From the NCBI GenBank assembly GCA_026552835.1, contig JAPMTY010000038.1, forward strand, positions 1-13,500: 13,500 nt of DNA, read 5' to 3'. Made by a program: the position numbers and the translations under genes. Origin of the DNA: Candidatus Methanoperedens sp. (lineage in GTDB: Archaea; Halobacteriota; Methanosarcinia; Methanosarcinales; Methanoperedenaceae). Below the pieces are notes generated by a model that saw nothing but the letters and a program-made list of their open reading frames with translations, was not told the origin of the DNA and did no database searches. Below, in pieces: positions 13,013-13,500 of this stretch. How positions within the stretch are numbered: position 1 is the stretch's first letter; every line of letters starts with the position of its first letter.

Positions 13013-13500
13013 ATGAAACTAAATAAGTGTTTCAAGCATGCGTTTAATATGGTGCTGCACAGCAAGCTTCGAAGCTGGCTGACTATAACCGGCATAGTCA
13101 TAGGTGTTGCCGCAGTGATTGCTATTGTATCTATAGGAGACGGGATGCAGCAAACGCTCAATGCGCAGTTGAATTCTCTTGGCGGAGATATTGTGACAAT
13201 TACAGCAGGCGCTGAACGGGGCGGCAACATGTTCGGTATGAGAGGCGGCGGGGGAGGAGGTGGTTCTTCCGGACCTCAGGCGACGACCAAAGAAATAGTG
13301 TTAGGAAGGAGTGATCTCCAGGCATTGAAGGGTATACCTGATATTTTGATGATCGACACAAATATCAGAGAGAGTGTGAACATATCCTATCTTGGCAAAA
13401 CAGGCAAAGTTTCTGTAACAGGGGTTGACCAGACGGTCTGGTCTAAGATTACTACAACTACTATACAAACAGGCCGGATGCTTGATTCTGCTGACCAGAA
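13013..13500 (+). CDS. MacB/FtsX-type ABC transporter permease, N-terminal part
   Basis: An open frame of 162 residues running off the window. Residues 1-20 are cytoplasmic with basic residues (MKLNKCFKHAFNMVLHSKLR). Residues about 22-44 form the first transmembrane helix (WLTITGIVIGVAAVIAIVSI), and GDGMQQTLNAQLNSLGGDIV is the start of the MacB periplasmic core domain. At 67-88 a Gly-rich tract with NMFGMRG and seven consecutive Gly interrupts the core. Residues 95-162 continue the MacB core (LGRSDLQALKGIPDI, VTGVDQTVW). Full family members have about 390-420 residues with three more membrane helices. It is the last visible gene of the operon that begins with the cytochromes. Confidence 0.9.
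   Translation, partial: MKLNKCFKHAFNMVLHSKLRSWLTITGIVIGVAAVIAIVSIGDGMQQTLNAQLNSLGGDIVTITAGAERGGNMFGMRGGGGGGGSSGPQATTKEIVLGRSDLQALKGIPDILMIDTNIRESVNISYLGKTGKVSVTGVDQTVWSKITTTTIQTGRMLDSADQ

Noticed and set aside
12787..13230. Antisense 147-codon frame across the COG1361/permease junction
   Set aside because: It covers two genes with clear family signatures on the plus strand and has composition of a shadow frame.
1..13500. CRISPR arrays, tRNA, rRNA genes, insertion sequences
   Set aside because: No regularly spaced repeats, cloverleaf-like or rRNA-like segments, or transposase frames were seen on either strand.

Overview
The window looks like a chromosome segment of a methanogen-related archaeon. 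It carries TATA-type promoters a short distance from starts, Shine-Dalgarno (SD) sites of GGAGG/GAGG type, an Lrp/AsnC regulator, membrane-bound winged-helix (wHTH) regulators, COG1361-type S-layer-like proteins and C-termini of the PGF-CTERM (archaeosortase) type. Together with small c-type cytochromes this suggests a member of the Methanosarcinales, possibly of the Methanoperedens (ANME-2d) kind. That placement is inference from gene content, not a measured affiliation.

Left part (1-6008). Minus-strand genes encode a partial VOC/glyoxalase-fold protein, a flavodoxin-fold iron-sulfur-type flavoprotein and a two-gene DrrAB-like ABC-2 exporter. Diverging from the exporter is a plus-strand operon: SAM-dependent methyltransferase, Lrp-type regulator, and a second, different DrrAB-like ABC-2 exporter. 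Two exporters therefore flank one methyltransferase and one regulator across a 113-bp shared promoter region. An element in that region (ACGATAGT, 8 nt, ATATTTAATA) recurs in the upstream region of the flavoprotein gene.

Middle part (6009-9726). Two transmembrane wHTH regulators of different build stand in tandem. The second is followed by a secreted peptidase of the G1 (eqolisin) family. Next comes a decayed copy of the regulator's wHTH 3' end, a second copy of the peptidase promoter, and a second secreted protein. That protein has the same signal-peptide region but an unrelated mature part. A regulator-promoter-signal-peptide unit was evidently duplicated; one regulator copy decayed and the exported cargo differs.

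Right part (9727-13500). Two tandem monoheme c-type cytochromes have signal peptides and PGF-CTERM anchors. The second overlaps by ATGA the ATPase gene of a MacB-type ABC system, which in turn overlaps by ATGA a membrane-anchored COG1361-like protein. A MacB/FtsX-type permease follows and runs off the end. The reading is a cell-surface locus: membrane regulators, exported protease, exported electron-transfer proteins and a mechanotransmission-type ABC complex. An Asn/Gly/Arg-rich tract with a recurring FG core (MFG, GTFGMR, FGMRG), or in one case a looser match, appears in four neighbouring extracytoplasmic proteins and may be a locus signature.
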